Below, one piece after another: positions 13,601 through 29,994 of a DNA stretch of 64,000 nucleotides (positions are counted from its first letter, which is position 1; every line of letters starts with the position of its first letter). This DNA is from Hirudo medicinalis (Eukaryota > Annelida > Clitellata > Hirudinida > Hirudinidae). Both the position numbers and the translations under genes were made by a program. The stretch is from the NCBI GenBank assembly GCA_011800805.1, contig MPNW01000152.1, forward strand, positions 391,982 to 455,981, given 5' to 3'. The notes under the pieces were generated by a model. The model made no database searches, had not been told where the DNA came from, and worked only from the letters and a program-made list of their open reading frames with translations.

Positions 13601-15609
13601 CATATAAACGTACAAACGTGGACTCGTGCGCACCCGAGTTGAAACTCATGCATTATTCAGACATGGCCTTTGTACATCTCCCATTCGTGAGCTTCATCAT
13701 CCAGACCGGTTTGATGTTCCTACCACGCACCATTTGTGCCTTTAAGAATCCGAATCACGTGTTTTTTCACCACGTGACAGACGCAACACCTCGACAGATT
13801 TAAAACTCCTCTCAGCCATGCATTCATTCTCTCGCCGATGAGTGGGTGGTGGCTCCACCCTTTCCGAATGTTGGGGGGAGACATTAATTGCAGACGGCCT
13901 GGTTGCAGGGCCTAAATAAATAACCGGGAGAGCAAATTACCGATGCCACCACTCTCGGACCGAGGCACGAGTTGGGAGCATAAATTACTTTAAGTTGCCC
14001 TAGGATGGCTGAGAACTGCGTGGAGTTGTTCATTGGCTCAGTTGTTCTCGGCCAATCTTCCTGTCACGCTTAATTGATTTTCAGACTAAAATTCTCGCCA
14101 AAGTCCTTCAAATTGCCAAATAACGTTAGTCACAATGAAAGCTTTTATTGGAGTCGAGTTCCGTAACGTCATGCTTGGCTGAACTCACGCAGGGTATTCA
14201 AACGAGTTAATGCACTCCGCTTACAGGCGAGTCCTATGCAAGGATGAATCATCTGGACAAGGCAGAATTCTACTACAAACAGGCCTTGCAGGTCAAACCC
14301 GATCACGTGCCTGCGCACCTTACCCTCGCCAAACTTTACCAGCGAAAGGTTGGTGCATGCGGATAATAGAAATATCTCATGACTTTCGTTTTTCCGCATG
14401 CACCAGAAATATCTCAAAACTTTCGTTTTTCCAGGGAAAGTTGGAAGATGCCGAACAGCTGTACTTGAAGTCACTCGACATCGATGCTACAGACTACACA
14501 GTTCACCAGCATTATGGTGAAGAGTTTTGCCTGAATCGTGATTGAATGGCGAGAAGAAAACATGGCCCGGTTTTCATTTATAGGTCAGTTCCTGGGGGAC
14601 ACCGGAAGGGTAGTGGAATCTGCAGAGAGTTACCTGAAGGCTGCCAAACTGGCTCCGATGGACTTTGAAATCATCTTCAATACTGCCAATGCACTGAGGT
14701 TTAAAGATTATGAATTGAAGTCACTATTTAAATAATTATTTTTTTACCTTAATTACATTTGATTCTTTAATCACTCGACGACTTAATACATTCATTTGAA
14801 TCTTTAAATCTCGATTCATATCTTTCAGTTGTACGCCATTTAGTTGATTGTCACCACTCATCCCGTTGAGATGCAATGTTGAGTTTCAGAATGAGAACTT
14901 TTCACTTGAAAACATTTTTCCTTTTTCGTGTCTCATTCTCAGACGGTTTTGATGACGATACATCCAATTAACGAAAACCTATCGCTATTATATTTTGGAG
15001 GATTTTAAAACAACGTTTTGCGGACATTGACTGACGATTACGGTGGCACTAACTTTGGATGGATGTGGATGAATCCACCAGCTCACGATTCATCCATGTT
15101 GACCAATTATTTGCTCGTGAATGTGCTTTTACAATACCTATTACGCGCATAATTTATAGGAGCATCGGAAGGAACTCTGGAGCAGAGGAATTTTACCGCA
15201 GAGCCACGGAGATCCAGCCAGAGGTTTCGTTAAAATCCTCAAATTTGTTACAATTATTTAGTAGCTCATGAATATTCATATTACATCGTCTTATGAATAT
15301 TTCAAGAACATAGCACCTTGCACTGATGAAACATCAAAGACTCTTCCATGCACTTTGCAGATGCGAATGGATAAATAAGATTATTCGCCCCAATTATAAT
15401 TTTCCCCACCACAGACCGCCCTAACCCACATGAACTTGGGAGCCATACTGCACTTCAACGGTAAACTCCAAGAGGCAGAAAGAAGTTACCTGAGGGCGCT
15501 CGAGTTGAGACCAGGTGACAGTTTAACGGAGAGCAACCTCGGCAAACTGAGGTCCCTCGTGGAAAAGAAACGCAACTTACAACAAACTCTTTCGAACAAC
15601 GTCAATTAA
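4636..15609 (+). CDS. TMTC2: TMTC2: transmembrane and TPR repeat-containing O-mannosyltransferase-like protein
   Basis: Fifteen exons keep phase and give about 995 residues: 4636-4724, 8500-8886, 8997-9417, 9475-10394, 10465-10592, 10755-10869, 11643-11728, 12592-12653, 12829-12951, 13476-13554, 14227-14348, 14435-14516, 14584-14698, 15160-15223 and 15415-15609. TMTC proteins are ER membrane enzymes that O-mannosylate cadherins. The N-terminal multi-pass half shows FCYDDSRAIK (spanning intron 1), LLHSGSHKSYRPLC, FASHPIHTEAV and GIVGRADM, then SLLTRTLTFLFLPAFNFG, LSFDWSMGAV and FVPATNLFFYVGFV. The second half is a row of TPR helices beginning KAWGNL-like. These signatures match TMTC2 better than TMTC1, 3 or 4. 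The start ATG at 4636 follows an in-frame TGA and begins a hydrophobic segment. The protein is longer than human TMTC2 (836) because of larger loops, such as the Ser/Asn-rich one encoded near 9830-10030. Poly(A) signal at 15827. Confidence 0.95.
4725..8499 (+). other. TMTC2 intron 1
   Basis: A 3.8-kb intron bounded by donor GTAGGT after ...TATGATGATAG and an acceptor ending GAATAG. It separates the first exon (29 codons plus 2 nt) from the conserved SRAIK motif. Its right half (5.7-8.3 kb) is richer in GC than the AT-rich left part. No coding exon, RNA gene or identifiable transposon was recognised in it. First introns of this size often hold regulatory elements, but none can be pointed to from sequence alone. 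Confidence 0.7.
9418..9474 (+). other. 57-nt phase-0 intron of TMTC2 that is also readable in frame
   Basis: Donor CAA|GTGAGT and acceptor TTTATTTCAG|GAC bound exactly 57 nt, a multiple of three with no stop codon. Read through, it would insert 19 residues (VSLRDEYFD...) at a point where vertebrate TMTC2 has none. The strong splice sites and lack of conservation favour an intron, but retention would be silent to frame. Confidence 0.7.
12225..12387 (+). mobile_element. tRNA-derived SINE, copy 1, with long target-site duplication
   Basis: The 5' part resembles a tRNA: GATGGCTCGGAGGGTTTGCG is an A-box-like segment and GTGTCGAGTTCGCAACCCAG a B-box-like segment. The body ends in GGCGCTATATAAATG. 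Flanking direct repeats (about 12193-12224 and 12386-12417) share the core ACATCTACGATA within a roughly 30-bp near-identical stretch, as expected for a target-site duplication. It sits in the TMTC2 intron between 11729 and 12591, in the same orientation as the gene. Two more copies lie at about 22.7 and 62.8 kb. Confidence 0.8.
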
Positions 15610-15818
15610 CCATCCGCGGAAAGATAGGAAATGCATCACGTTGTACGATTATTTCCTCTCCCTTGTCTCAACTTGAGACTTCCTCTTAAACTGACCTTGC
15701 ATGACATCCGTCGAGTCTCATCCATGCATGGAATTCTCAACAAATCAGGCATCGTGCAGTGTTGACTAATGACGATGAATTTAATGCGGGAACAATATTT
15801 TAAATATTATAATTCATA

Positions 15819-15832
15819 TTTATTTTAATAAA
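15819..15832. terminator. Back-to-back poly(A) signals of TMTC2 (+) and KLF15-like (-)
   Basis: On the + strand AATAAA occupies 15827-15832, 218 nt past the TMTC2 stop. On the minus strand AATAAA occupies 15824-15819, 84 nt past the KLF15-like stop. The two hexamers are two bases apart, so the convergent transcripts should overlap for a short distance at their 3' ends. Confidence 0.65.
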
Positions 15833-15907
15833 TAGAGTCACGTCCTTAATTGTGGATTCGTTTGTTGCTTCTCGGAGTTTCGCAACAGTTCGCTATTAAT
15901 TTCAAAG

Positions 15908-19490
<3,583 letters not shown>

Positions 19491-19499
19491 ATAGAAACC

Positions 19500-19580
19500 C
19501 TTGTAGAGCGGCTAGGATTTGAGCTCCTAACGGAGCCGTACCAATGCGAAAGCCTTAACCACAGGGCTACCGACGCCCAG
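19500..19580 (-). mobile_element. tRNA-like element (SINE head or degenerate tRNA)
   Basis: Read on the minus strand, GTAGCCCTGTGGTTAAGGC fits a Pol III A box and GAGCTCAAATCCTAGC a B box, with spacing close to a tRNA. The arms do not form a clean cloverleaf and no anticodon loop is credible, so it is called a tRNA-derived SINE head. It differs from the three-copy SINE family found elsewhere in the window. Confidence 0.5.
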
Positions 19581-20329
19581 GTCGTAATAAGGTTTAATGT
19601 AATGAAATGTTTCAGTTGCCACGTTTACTTCCATTGAGAAACACACGTTTGTTATCACCTCATCGTCTCAGTTGTGGAAGGGAATGTTGGCTCAACAAAC
19701 ATGGAGGCGAGGCAGGGAAAAGTTTGTTCACGACGCTGCAAATATATTTGTCCTTAAATACATATTTTTAAAAGAATGGAAAAAACCGCGAAAAAACGTT
19801 TTTGAATCACTTTTTTATACAAACTTCTCGGCAAATTTTGTGACAAACGAAAAGATGAACATTTTCTAAATGAATATTAGAATATTGTTAGCAAACAGTG
19901 AACATTTCACTCAAATACCAGCAAAGTAAATTTTCACGAGTTTTTAAACACTATTGAACATTGCTCATCTTTGGGTGAATGATTTTTCAATATTAAAGCC
20001 TAGTACTTTATTATTTTATTTTTTTTATTTATTCAACAAACTGAAGAGCCCTTGTTGACCACTAACACAAATTTGTACAGAATTGTAAGAACAAAAACAT
20101 CAGCCAAATGACAATATAACTACATAATTAAACGTAAGTCATATAACCGAAATTACATCAACGGTATTAAAAAACAAATTTAACACTTTACGACTACAAA
20201 CAAAATGGCAGATCAGAAGTAAACAAATTAAATTAAAGGATGTAACTTCCTCTACATAATGGTGTATCTAAAAACTTTATAGTATAATTACATTTTACAA
20301 AAACACCCACAGCATCTTGTCCCACTCTC

Positions 20330-20970
20330 CCCTATTTATTAAATAATATTAAAGTCACTTATTATAGCATTAAAGAGCGATAGAGTGGATGAATTAACTT
20401 TAACAGGCCATGCCTTCCAAGGTCTGACGATTCTATTAGAAAAGGAAAATTTGTCATTGCCTATGTAGAATTTACTGTAACGAAGCTTAAAGTTGTGCCT
20501 TCTCGAGCTTGGGTAGTCCTAGAGAAGTAGGGAATATTCTAAAGAAGAGTTGGTAAATCCATTTAGTATTTTGTAGCAGAGAGTTAAATCAGCCAAGAGG
20601 CGGTGTTTTTCCAAGGTTTGGAGATTGGGAAGCTTGAGTCGTTTCCTATATGGATGTGCTGCCAGGAATGGATTTGATTTTGTGAATCCTTTTTGGATGT
20701 TTTCAATGTGATCGATTAGGTATTTGTGGTAGGGATTCCAGGCTGGTGAGGAATATTCTAGAATTGGCCTGATATATGTGCAGAATGCAAGCTTTAAAAT
20801 ATTCTCGACTTTAGAAGAAAAAGATGTTCATCATCCATGATACTGTAGCAGCTTTACGAGTGATGTTTTCGATATGAGAATCAAACTTTAGCTAGGGATC
20901 TATCAGGACCCCGCGATCTCTAATCCGAACGACGTGGTGCAGGGTTTGGTCATTTACGAAGTATTCGTGA
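20330..20970 (-). mobile_element. LINE fragment, reverse transcriptase C-terminal region
   Basis: The minus strand reads VRIRDRGVLIDP, a stop, LKFDSHIENITRKAA, then AFCTYIRPILEYSSPAWNPY and HPYRKRLKLPNLQTL. After a one-base frame slip it continues RDYPSSRRHNFKLRYSKFY and FSFSNRIVRPWKAWP. This is the standard C-terminal region of a jockey/CR1-like LINE (RPxLEYxSPxWNP ... FFSNRVVxxWNxLP). It contains a stop and a frameshift, so it is a dead copy. The 3' end fades out into AT-rich DNA near 20.03-20.33 kb. Confidence 0.85.
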
Positions 20971-21927
20971 GCATATGCTTTCTTTATGCGTCAGAGAAAA
21001 CCTGACATTTGTCGGATGCAAGTTGAAGTTGCTATGTGCGACTCCATTGGACTACCCTGGCAAGAACAGATTGTGGTTGGATTTGGGACGGAATAGGCAA
21101 GCAGTCAAGCTTGACTTATATTTAATAAAACTTATTATTAACTTTAGGGAAGAAAGTATCGAAAAAGTAGAACCTTTAAAACTGGCAATTAATAAAAGGT
21201 CATTTAATTTCTGGAAATATTGTAAATGGTGAACAAAGTTTTGCACTACCTCTCGATGATATTCCCACTTCAAAGGTGGAATATTTGTATACAATTTATT
21301 TAAGTAAGAGGAGAAGACATTTCTTCAAAATACATGTATTGATAAGGAATGGAAGCGCTGAAAGATGAGTGAAAGTTGAAGTTGATCTTATGATCCAATA
21401 TAAATAAATTGCTATTTATGAATTATTATATATAAGGAACGTCCTGCAAAAAATATTTAAATTCAACATCAATTACTGGAAAGATTCGAAGATGGAGCTA
21501 AAATAATGCTTACAATGTTTAACTATGGTTTATTGTTGGTCTCCTTAAAACGCCATAGATTAATGTTAAGTTACTTAAGACGAAGATTTTCGTATTGCCT
21601 TTTCATAGAGTTCTTAACCGAAACAGGTTGCTTTAATTCTCAACACCAAAATTACATATCACTTTATTACATGGTTTTGTCTTCAAGTCAGATGCCAGTC
21701 CAAATTACACTTTATTTAGGGTCGGAAACTAATGACACTTCAGAGTACTTTTGCACCCTAATACGAAATTACAAAATTAACAAGGATGGAAGAGCATACA
21801 ATATTTACACTTTTTTTTGAAAAAATGTCTGTGGTAGATTGATACGAATTCGTCCTTACCATGAAACACTGACATTTAGCCAGAGTAGTGCTTAACATAA
21901 GCAGCTTCAGTATTAAAGATTAGAATT

Positions 21928-24900
21928 TTAATTTAGGCTTCGAAAACGATTTGTAAAAAGTGCAACGAAGATTGCCAAAATGGTAATGATCGTTCCAGCT
22001 GAAAGATTTCTTTCTCCAGAAGCAAGGAAGGAACTGTATCCAGTTCTTGTTATGATGTACTCTTTGTCTGGCGAATCTAAGTTGTAAAACGTTTGAAATG
22101 AAAATGTATCGGTAGCAATTTGAATTAACATCACGATTTTAAAGTACTCACCTCTCATGATTTGCGAATTATCACCTGTAAATAAAAAAAATATTTATAT
22201 AGGTATATTTTTTTTTATAAAATAAAAAAGCGCGCTTTCTTTAAACTCTGGGCAGATAGAAAGCTTTAAATTCGTTTTGCTAAAATGTCTTTCGATGACA
22301 ATTACTCTACTAACGAAATTATTAACAATGTTCAACCAAATTAATAACAAATTAATGAGTAAAGCAGACCTATTATAAATTCAAGAGTGGGAGAGCTCTG
22401 CAGTCCGTCTCCACCTCTGCTGTAACCATAAACCCTCAACTCATACTGGGTGTACTGTTCCAGACCCCTGAGGACGTAGCGTATTTGTTTGCCAACGTCA
22501 ATGTTTTTTGCCACGTAGATATTCTCGCCTCTTCGCCAGTAACGAACCTGAAAAAATTCATTCTGTCTGAAATGTGTATCAATTATTTGTAACCTGAAGA
22601 AATATGCATAAAAGTCAGCTCGTGCAATCGCGTTCCCGCAAGTGCCGCTACAGTAAACAGTCTTATTGTGTCGCATTCACGACCCAGCTTGCGACAGACG
22701 CTGGCGTCATTGGGATAAGTTGTTATGTGCTTTTGATACCGCGCCAGGTAAACTATTCTTATTAAACCATTTATACTGCTTGATTAATTATAATGCCGTG
22801 AAGCAATTTAATCGTAAGTTATTTACAACGTAGCCTTGCAATGGTTCTTCATCGATGGTGGTGTAAACTCCTCTCCAATGCAAAGCCACGGATTCTTCAT
22901 CAACCACCGATACACTGACTTGTTGGGGAGCCTCCTTTGGAGCTGATATAAACAACAAGATTTAATCTATAAGTTACAATACATACAATGAAATCTATAA
23001 ACTTTATGTTCTTCTGTCACTGGTTTAACCAGTTTAGCTTGAAAGCTACCGAGGCTGTTAATATTTTTTTTTAACTCACCTGCCCTCAGAGTTCTGGTTC
23101 GATAAGTCTCACTCTTTGGACCATTTCCTGCTGTATTGACAGCCTGCACGTTTATCATGTAGTCAGTGTTTTCTCTCAGTGCAATGATCAATCCATGGTC
23201 TGTGCTGTTTCTGATTATTCTGAATAAAGCCATCATTTCATCTTCTTCCTTGTCAATCCAATAGTTGATCTGCAAGATATAAGAGCCTGGTTAATAAATC
23301 CAAAAATTTAAAGAGATATTGATATAGTCTACCCTGTAACCCAACAAAACTCCTTTCATGGCATCCCTCGTATTTGGCAGAGGTGTCCACTCGACTGTTA
23401 TGGCAGTTGAATTGTAATAAACTGCCTTCACACTGATAGGCACTCCAGTGGGTACTGCAATGAGTTAGGCAATAAAATATTTACAAATTATTGGCATCTC
23501 AAACAATTTATCAGCTTACAATCTTCTGCTGACATGGCATTGACTACCGGAGACATGGGTCCATCTCCCATAGGATTGTAAAACTGAATCTTCAGATTGT
23601 ATTGGATGTAAAAGTTGACTGGTCCAACAAGTGCTGTGTATTTTGTGATCAGAGGGTTCCGTATGACATCCTGAATCATAATAACCAAATAACAATTTGT
23701 CATCATATTTTGACAAAATGATGTAGGAACAATTTTATATAATTTACAGAATTACAATGCAATAATTTCTGCAACAAAATTTTAAAACTGTATCCACCTT
23801 CTGCCACTGATCTTCATTCATGTCAAAACGCTTCCAGTGGATGATGTAGCCAACCTGTCCCTGTGCAGCATTCCATTCCCCAACAGGGACTGGGTCCCAG
23901 GTCATGTTAAGAGTTCCAACCTTTCCTCCCCCACCTCTCAAGTTCAGAGGGTAAATGACAGGCGGTGCTTGTGAGGTCCGATAAATTGCTTTAAATGTGA
24001 ATATAAAAAAATGAAATTTAAAAAGGAAAATTTTCTGATTATAAGTAAAAAATAATAAGTAAAAAAATAATAATAATTAAAAAAAAGTAAAAAAATACTG
24101 TAAAAATCCTTTAATTCCACGAGAAACAACTCACGAGAAACTTTGCTGGGAACGCCTATGCCATAGACATTGACACCATACACTCTGAAGATGTACTGAG
24201 TGTAAGGGTTCAGCCCAGTTACTACTGTCTGAACTAATTGGTTTTGTTCAAACTTTTCTCGGCTTTCTGAACAACATAGAACGTTATCAAAACGATATAC
24301 ATTTGAAAAATCTCAAAAGGGTTAAGTAACATTTACCTATTTTTATTCTTTTCCAATATCCTTCCAGCAAGTTTTGAGCCTCAATTATGAAACTGTCAGT
24401 ATTCTTCCCATTGTCAGGGCCAGGCCACCAGGTGAGACTGATGTTGGTTGCCCCAACATCGAATCCCATCAAGCCAGCAGGTTCTCCTGGGGGTCCTTGA
24501 AAGAATTAAATTAGCATTTGTTTAATACGTATTTAATATCGTCTCGTTTTTTATTGCCAAAACACGTCACTCGTATTTGACAAAATTAGTATTCCTTTCG
24601 ATTAACCTTCGACGTATAATCTTGCCCTCGATTGAATTGACTGAGTGGTCGACTTTACGACGCAGAAGTAGTCACCAGCGTGGTAGAACTGGACGTTGTT
24701 TATATATAAACTCCCTCTGTAAATGCCAGTACCCTGTTGTGGAAATATTAATCGTTCGTTTTAAACAATTTCCGACGATTTCGTGCTTTCGTGCCAACTC
24801 ACTCTTTCATAGTTCGGTTCCGTGAAGATGAAGACTTTGTTGCCGAGGTTTCTCACTTTTATGAACATGATCTTGTAGCTGTTGTGATACCAGTCGTACG

Positions 24901-27900
24901 TCAAGTCAACTGCTGGATGGTAAGATGCTTCGCAATGAAAGAATGCAGTCTGATTGACTAGAATGGTGTCATCTCTCGGCTGATGGTTTATCACTATGGG
25001 GGCTATTTAAAACAGTAGAATTGAGAAAAAAAAGTGTTATGTCTTTAAAAAAAAATTGTCCTTACGCAGCACCATCACTCTTCCTGAACTCGATGCTTCA
25101 CCCAAAGGATTTGTGGCTTTGCATGTGTAGTTTCCCTCATCAGATGAAATCAGTCCTTTTATAAGTAAGTTGCCATTGCTTAATTTGACAATTCTTGATG
25201 AAATGTCTTCACTTGGGTTGAGAGGAGAACCATCCTTCCACCATTCCTTCAATTTAGCAATATTGGCATTTGTCACCTTTTCAAGTTGCAATCATAGCTA
25301 AAACTAATCTAGAATATCTTTGTTATTTTATGTAATTGCAGCATTTGATACTCATGAAAACAAGAATGAACTTGTCATTAATTAGTTTAATTAGTGCAAT
25401 AAAATTTAGAGTTTCTCTAAATTAAAGATTAAGCTGATAATTTTCAATTAAGTATTCTTGCAAAGAGTTTTCATTAAATCCAAATCGGACCAACCTTCAC
25501 GGATGGTGGAGAAGATTCGGAATTGCAGATGAGTGTAATGTTTCCATCTCTCAGGCCATATGTGGTTGGTTGCAGAGGAAACTTTTGGAACGTAGGTGGG
25601 AATGCTTCAAGAATTAATTAATTTTAACTTTTGTTTAATTTCATAACTTTGATCACATTTAACTTGAAAACATCAATTTAAAATCTGAACTAAACTTACA
25701 TAAAACTCTTAATTGAGCAGAACTAAATCTTGTTCCATGGGCGTTGGTGGCTGCGCATTGATACATGCCGGCATCCTTGAACTGAACCTTCGATATGGTC
25801 AGTCGGTTGCCGTTGACCTGGTAGCGGGTCCTCATATCTGGGGGCAAGTTTGTCGGGTCGAGCGAAGTCGAATTTACGAACCAGCTGTAGGTTACTGCTG
25901 GTAATCCGCTGGCCTTGCACTGCCAAACCAAATCGGAGTTTAGGTCCAGGTGCTCGTCCGAGAGGGGAATCGTGAAGTACGGAGCAGCTGAAGAGATAAA
26001 ATGAAGTCGAAAACGTTTCTTTCAACTGGAATTCAATTTCATTTTTCGGTTCACCTTCAACAGCAAGAGGAATACTGCCGTTGGTGAATTTTCCAAGCTG
26101 CCTCACAACAGTGCATGTATATTTCCCTGCATGTCCCAACTGGATGTTAGGGATTGTCATAACCCTGTTGAAATCACTGAATGTTGCAGATTTTGGCATT
26201 GGCTTGCCATCGGTTCTAGTCCAAGAATATTGCATTTCTCTGTCAGAGCTGATGAGGCAAAAATATTTGTGAGCATTATAATATTATATTTATAATAATG
26301 CATATTGGTCAATTGTGACTGATATCTTGTTATCATACAATTATTCCTGTATACCTAAAATGTTTTGCTGAAAATTATTTTAAAAAATATCATGAAACTC
26401 AAACTCGATAACACTCACGTTCCAAATGCAATGCATTCGACTCTCACATCATCTCCGACCAAAGGACTGTTGGGAAAAGATTTCGGAAAACCATTCACGA
26501 TGATCGGTTCTTGTTCGCTTCCGACTGGGATGATAATTAAAGAGAGGATTAAATTACATTTTGCTAATTATTTATTTAAAAAGAATTTACTCAATGAAAC
26601 CTGCTTCGAGGACAATGAGAGGGATTGGCATGCTTGATTTTCCTTCTTTTGTGGTGAAAGGAGTTGAAACAAAGCAAGTGTAATTTCCTTGGTCTTCCTT
26701 TGTCACCTTCTGAAAGTACAACTTGCCATCGCTGGAGACGAATGTATACCATTTGACATGAGTTCTTATCCAGTTTTGAGGATTGTCCTTGTACCAACTG
26801 TATACTAGGGCTGTAAACATATTTTTGAGATTTCTCACAAACATTGTTAAATTAATAAATATTTGTGATTAAAATAATTTATTATAGTTATTTTTTTTTA
26901 TTAAAAATAAAAATGGAACTTGTATAAACAAACTGGCATAGTTGGTCTTTGGTGGCATGCACTCTAATCCAATACCAGTGAAGGCACTCACCCTTACAGG
27001 GTCACGACGAGATTTTGGAAAGTCGTTCAAATCTACAAATTCCAATTAATCTTGTATTTAAAATTGTCTCGTTAAATGTGATATTGCAACTCACAGTTAC
27101 TACTCACAGTAAGTGTTCATTAATTAAAGTTTTAAAATATCGAACTCAACTAGAATGACTAAATTGCAATCCTAAAAACAAAACAAGATACAAACATCCA
27201 AACTTGAGGGACACAGTGTGCTCCTAATCTTTCCAAAAGGATTTGATGCGATGCAATAATATGCTCCATTGTGTTGATCTTCATTTGGTTCATTGATGGA
27301 AAGGATTCCATTGGTGACTGTGATCGAGGAATCTGAAAGATTGACAGGTTGTTCCGTAAGGAGTCTTGTAACCATCCAGTTGTACGAAGGACGAGGTCTG
27401 GCCGTGACCTTGCAAATCATTTTTGCAATCCTGGTGATGTTTTTTGTGTTCAAAACTCATTAAATGCTTTAATTGCTTAAAGTATTAAATTGTAAAATTT
27501 CAATATAAATACTTGAGGTTAAACATTATAAGGCTTATAATTTTGATTCTTAATAAAGACCAAATAATTTAGTTAAAATAGCAATTGATAGCAAATTAGT
27601 AAAACTTAAATAAATGTAATTCCAACTTGGAAGAACTTCTGCTATCATAAACAGCATCTTCAGGTTCAGAAACGAAGCTAGGGCCACGATCGAGTTGATC
27701 TGGATTGTTTTCATTCGTTCCAAAATCTGCCATCGGGAATTGCTTTTATACAATAAATTTTTCATGTGCAAAGATGTGCTACTGCATCGAGGTACGACGA
27801 TATATTGAGAAGCGAGTACTAGCATCTCACGATGGTGCACAATTTATGCAGAGACAAATTAAAGTGAAGTTTACATTATTACAAGTACATTTTTATGTTT

Positions 27901-28889
27901 TGAAAGCATTTCTCACCAAATCCTCTTTCCACTGTGACAATTTTGTAGATGAATTGTTTGCTTATTTGGCAGATGAAAGGTCGTCTTGCTCCGATTTCAT
28001 CAAACATCGACCAACCCCAAGTGATCGAGTCTGCAAACAATTAACATTTGTGAACAGGTTTTAATTACTTTTCATTGAATTCTGAATTATTCAGTAATTA
28101 TGCATAGTTTTTAAAAAGATTTCAATTAAATTAACAAAATACTTTTAATTCAAACAATAAATATCTCACCGTCGGAATAATAGACAATCCTGTTTCCTTT
28201 GCGAATCCTTGCCTCATTCGAATACCAGAAATGTTGTCCTGTCACCTCTGATCCGTCAGATTCCCACATGTACTTCTCTGAAGCTCCACTGGTCGAGGAC
28301 GTTCTCGTGTCCTTCACTCCATCCGTGAACCACTCCATGCTGTTTTATTTATGTTTTTCAAACTTTATCAAGTTTTAATCAACAACATTGCCAGTGAACA
28401 TTATAATTGTTAATTTTCATTATTCATTGTTGCAGTTATGACAAACTCACTTGTCTTTTGCATTATCAGCCAACCACTGTGCAACAAAGTTGTGTTCTTC
28501 ACTCGATGTTATCTTTAGCAGAGTCGATGAATCAATCTGCATATCAATAATTACAATGAGGTCATCAATTAATAATAACCATTAAATATTAGAATTAATA
28601 TAATGTTCACTACTTAACTAACTTTAGTTGTATTTATCAACTAGTAAGTAGTATCTCACCGCACAAGTAATTTTAGCCTCGGTTATGAGTGCCGGAAAGA
28701 AGACAAAATAATAACAATTCGTATCAAATTCAATCCATGGTCTAGGGCAATCTGCAGGATCATCGGAATGTTATTGTGAAAGCTGCATTTAGAGCATTCT
28801 TAATTCAACTCACCAAACGTCCCAGAAACATATCCTTGGGCGGTGGTAACAAAACAAAATAAAAAGAAAATTAAACGGAAAATTTCCAT
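21928..28889 (-). CDS. Cont: Contactin with N-terminal C-type lectin domain
   Basis: Twenty-six exons keep phase and give about 1273 residues (28889-28814, 28751-28660, 28536-28451, 28339-28170, 28030-27917, 27726-27627, 27430-27204, 27032-26934, 26810-26601, 26524-26419, 26248-26055, 25987-25700, 25604-25495, 25276-25066, 25002-24803, 24733-24607, 24495-24337, 24266-24135, 23988-23798, 23670-23520, 23454-23333, 23269-23080, 22942-22827, 22547-22370, 22175-22152, 22076-21928). A signal peptide (MEIFRLIFFLFCFVTTAQG) is followed by a C-type lectin domain (CPRPWIEFDTNCYYF to RRPFICQ). Six Ig domains follow, with typical DxGxYxC motifs (DQGNYTC, DAGMYQC, DEGNYTC), and then four fibronectin III domains. 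The C-terminus has a hydrophobic tail, AGTIITILAIFVALF, just before the stop, fitting a GPI-attachment signal or a short membrane anchor. Insect Contactin has this same order and works in septate junctions and cell adhesion. The donor of exon 7 (27204) is the least certain. Confidence 0.93.
22152..22175 (-). other. 24-nt microexon of contactin
   Basis: Acceptor TTTACAG and donor GTGAGT flank 24 nt (phase 1 to phase 1) encoding about eight residues, GDNSQIMR, between the last FN3 domain and the C-terminal hydrophobic tail. Skipping or including it keeps the frame, so it could be an alternatively used linker before the membrane anchor. Confidence 0.65.
22616..22755 (+). mobile_element. tRNA-derived SINE, copy 2
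   Basis: Lies in the contactin intron between 22548 and 22826, antisense to the gene. It shares with copy 1 the blocks GCGTTCC-GCAAGTGCCG, AACAGTC, GTGTCGCATTC and ACCCAGCTTGC in the same order and spacing. The A-box region is more decayed and no clear target duplication is seen. Confidence 0.65.
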
Positions 28890-29990
28890 TCTTTCGTAAT
28901 AAATATTTTATAGTATTGTCGACATCTAGATAAACAGCTTAATTCAGGTAAACAACACACGATCCGAAATTGGTACCTGATTGCTTTTGGAGACACAGGT
29001 GTAATTAATATGTTAGCGCTTTATTATTTAAAATTAATATTTTCCGGAGCATTTATAATTAACTTAATATTAAATTGCATAAATTAGTAAAATTAACTAA
29101 ATGTGTCATCAATTTATTTTTATATCTGCAAATTTACATGAGAAGTTTAAAATATTTTGGCTTTCTGAAGATGCTTGTGATTGCGAGCGAAATAAGATTA
29201 TTCAAATAATTTTGTGAGGTAATATTAATTAGATTAAGAAATACCAATAAAAAATTCTATAAAAAAAAAGTCAAAACTCCCATTTATCAGAGGAAAATGT
29301 TGACTACAGTAAAATATTGAAGTGTTGAAAATTGTCCACAAACAAATTCTGTGCCTTTTGTTGAAATGAATATATTAACAGATGTTTAGCTTTTGACCTT
29401 ATCAAAACGACTTTGTTCACGTGGAATATTTAAACTGATGTTGTGCAACAAATGTTAATTTGTTAATTGGACATTTAATCAAACAAGTCTATCGTAGGCA
29501 ACAAACGTTATATATTAATTAATGTTTGGCACCACCCCCTGCGACAACGCTGGCAGCCATGTTGAAAGCTAGCCAAGAAAACAAGAGTTGGCCCATTGGC
29601 TTAATTTTGCTCTTCAAAGTGGCGTCTGGTCAGGTTATGGAGACTTCTGGAAGTTCTTGAGCAACAGAGTTGAAGGATTGGAACCTGCTTCCCGGAATCT
29701 GTGAATGTGACCATCCGCGCAATCACCTGTTTGAGATATTACTGAATGAGTTTTATGGTGATAGAATTTATGACACAAGTATTTAGACTTAATTATGATT
29801 TCAGTCTTTTCTTAACATTCGAGTTGATTGTTCGTTTTTTGGCGAAGGGTTGCTCCAATCCATGTTCGTAATAATAATAATAAAAATAGATGTTAATTAC
29901 AAACAGATTAACACATGTCTGAGGAATAAATATTCTCAGAGGGGAGTTCACGTTTAGCTTAACATTAATTTACAGGAAAGTAGGCTAAAT
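28890..29990. other. Intergenic, contactin promoter side
   Basis: AT-rich sequence upstream of the contactin start. No conserved frame, RNA gene or defined repeat was recognised. The first few hundred bases should contain the contactin promoter. A GC-richer patch at 29.52-29.75 kb has no recognisable identity. Confidence 0.45.
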
Positions 29991-29994
29991 TAAT

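Noticed and set aside
19500..19580. Functional tRNA gene
   Set aside because: A and B boxes are present, but the stems do not pair and no anticodon loop is credible; a SINE head is more likely.
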